This document shows positions 51,483 to 51,691 of a stretch of DNA of 51,691 bases, piece after piece. The position numbers and the translations under genes are program-made. The notes below the pieces were generated by a model. That model did not search any database. It saw only the letters and a list, made by a program, of their open reading frames with translations, and had not been told where the DNA came from. Within the stretch, counting starts at the first letter, position 1. Every line of letters begins with the position of its first letter. The stretch is from NCBI RefSeq assembly GCF_002551815.1, contig NZ_NVPR01000098.1, positions 1 through 51,691 of the forward strand, given 5' to 3'. The DNA comes from Bacillus sp. AFS098217 (GTDB lineage: Bacteria; Bacillota; Bacilli; Bacillales; Bacillaceae_G).

Positions 51483-51517
51483 AAAAGCTGTTTACACGCT
51501 TCATGTAAACAGCTTTT
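51483..51517 (-). terminator. Bidirectional terminator upstream of the MerR promoter
   Basis: AAAAGCTGTTTACA pairs perfectly with TGTAAACAGCTTTT around a 7-nt loop. On the minus strand TTGAATTTTTTC follows. It would end transcription of a minus-strand gene beyond the right edge. Confidence 0.8.
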
Positions 51518-51578
51518 GCGGGATAAAATCGGTAATCCCATCCCGTTTTCCCTTTATTTATCTATTTGTATATAAATC

Positions 51579-51691
51579 CATTTTAATTTCTCGACATCTA
51601 AATCTCTGCTATGCAGAATAAAAGGTAACCTACTCTCGTTTGCTCGTTCTGTTTTTACTTCGCATGTGGCAGAAAAAGTCCCTGACCGCTT
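51579..51691 (+). repeat. Family-A dispersed repeat, copy 8 (runs off the window)
   Basis: Starts TTTTAATTTCTCGACAT, then CTGCTATGCAGAATAAAAGG and CATGTGGCAGAAAAAGTCCC, reaching CTGACCGCTT at the last base. It matches the left two thirds of copy 4. Confidence 0.65.

Overview
The window is chromosomal DNA of a Bacillus cereus group bacterium (cereus, thuringiensis, anthracis and relatives). The evidence is the Firmicute gene order, low GC, many GTG and TTG starts behind strong GGAGG sites, a spoVA-2 type sporulation operon, two families of short dispersed intergenic repeats like the 'bcr' repeats of this group, and a left-edge gene whose N-terminus matches cereolysin/anthrolysin O. I cannot name the species. 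Most genes lie on the minus strand, so the window reads biologically from right to left.

Left edge (1-1000). A cholesterol-dependent cytolysin gene runs off the window. Just upstream of it, and probably on the same transcript, is a 26-codon gene for a hydrophobic peptide that gene finders would miss. Both sit behind one promoter with a perfect PlcR box upstream of -35 and a CcpA-type cre site in the spacer. The tmRNA gene (ssrA) and smpB follow.

1100-16000. This part holds smpB, rnr, a carboxylesterase and secG, then a cidA/cidB-type membrane pair. Next is the lower glycolytic operon cggR-gapA-pgk-tpiA-gpmI-eno, with a CggR operator and SigA promoter upstream of cggR. Further upstream are a thioredoxin-fold gene and rpoN (sigma-54).

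16000-23800. A tRNA-Arg(CCG) and a KimA-family potassium transporter paralogue come first. A plus-strand sporulation operon follows: DUF1657, YhcN-type lipoprotein, spoVAC, spoVAD, spoVAE, DUF1657 and 2Duf (DUF421+DUF1657). This is the gene content of the spoVA2mob heat-resistance operon. clpP, with its CtsR operator, comes next.

23750-38500. A tandem array of a palindromic ~122-bp repeat lies between convergent clpP and crh. The regulatory and envelope block has crh, whiA, yvcK (glmR), rapZ and a Nudix gene. Then come a lutABC lactate operon, a DUF368 lipid carrier translocase, trxB, a TPR protein, an acyltransferase, ppaX, lgt and hprK. crh, hprK, yvcK and cggR together put much of the carbon-control machinery in one window, and the toxin promoter at the left edge carries a possible target site for the same circuit.

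38500-51691. A YvlD-like membrane protein and uvrBA (with a LexA box) are followed by yjdM. A three-gene set then encodes an ArsR regulator, an eight-cysteine protein and a SulP transporter with a Cys/His-rich tail, next to a 46-nt palindrome. The last genes are a DUF4362 lipoprotein, an APC amino acid permease, and a MerR regulator with a membrane protein behind a 19-bp-spacer MerR-type promoter. A dispersed repeat runs off the right edge.
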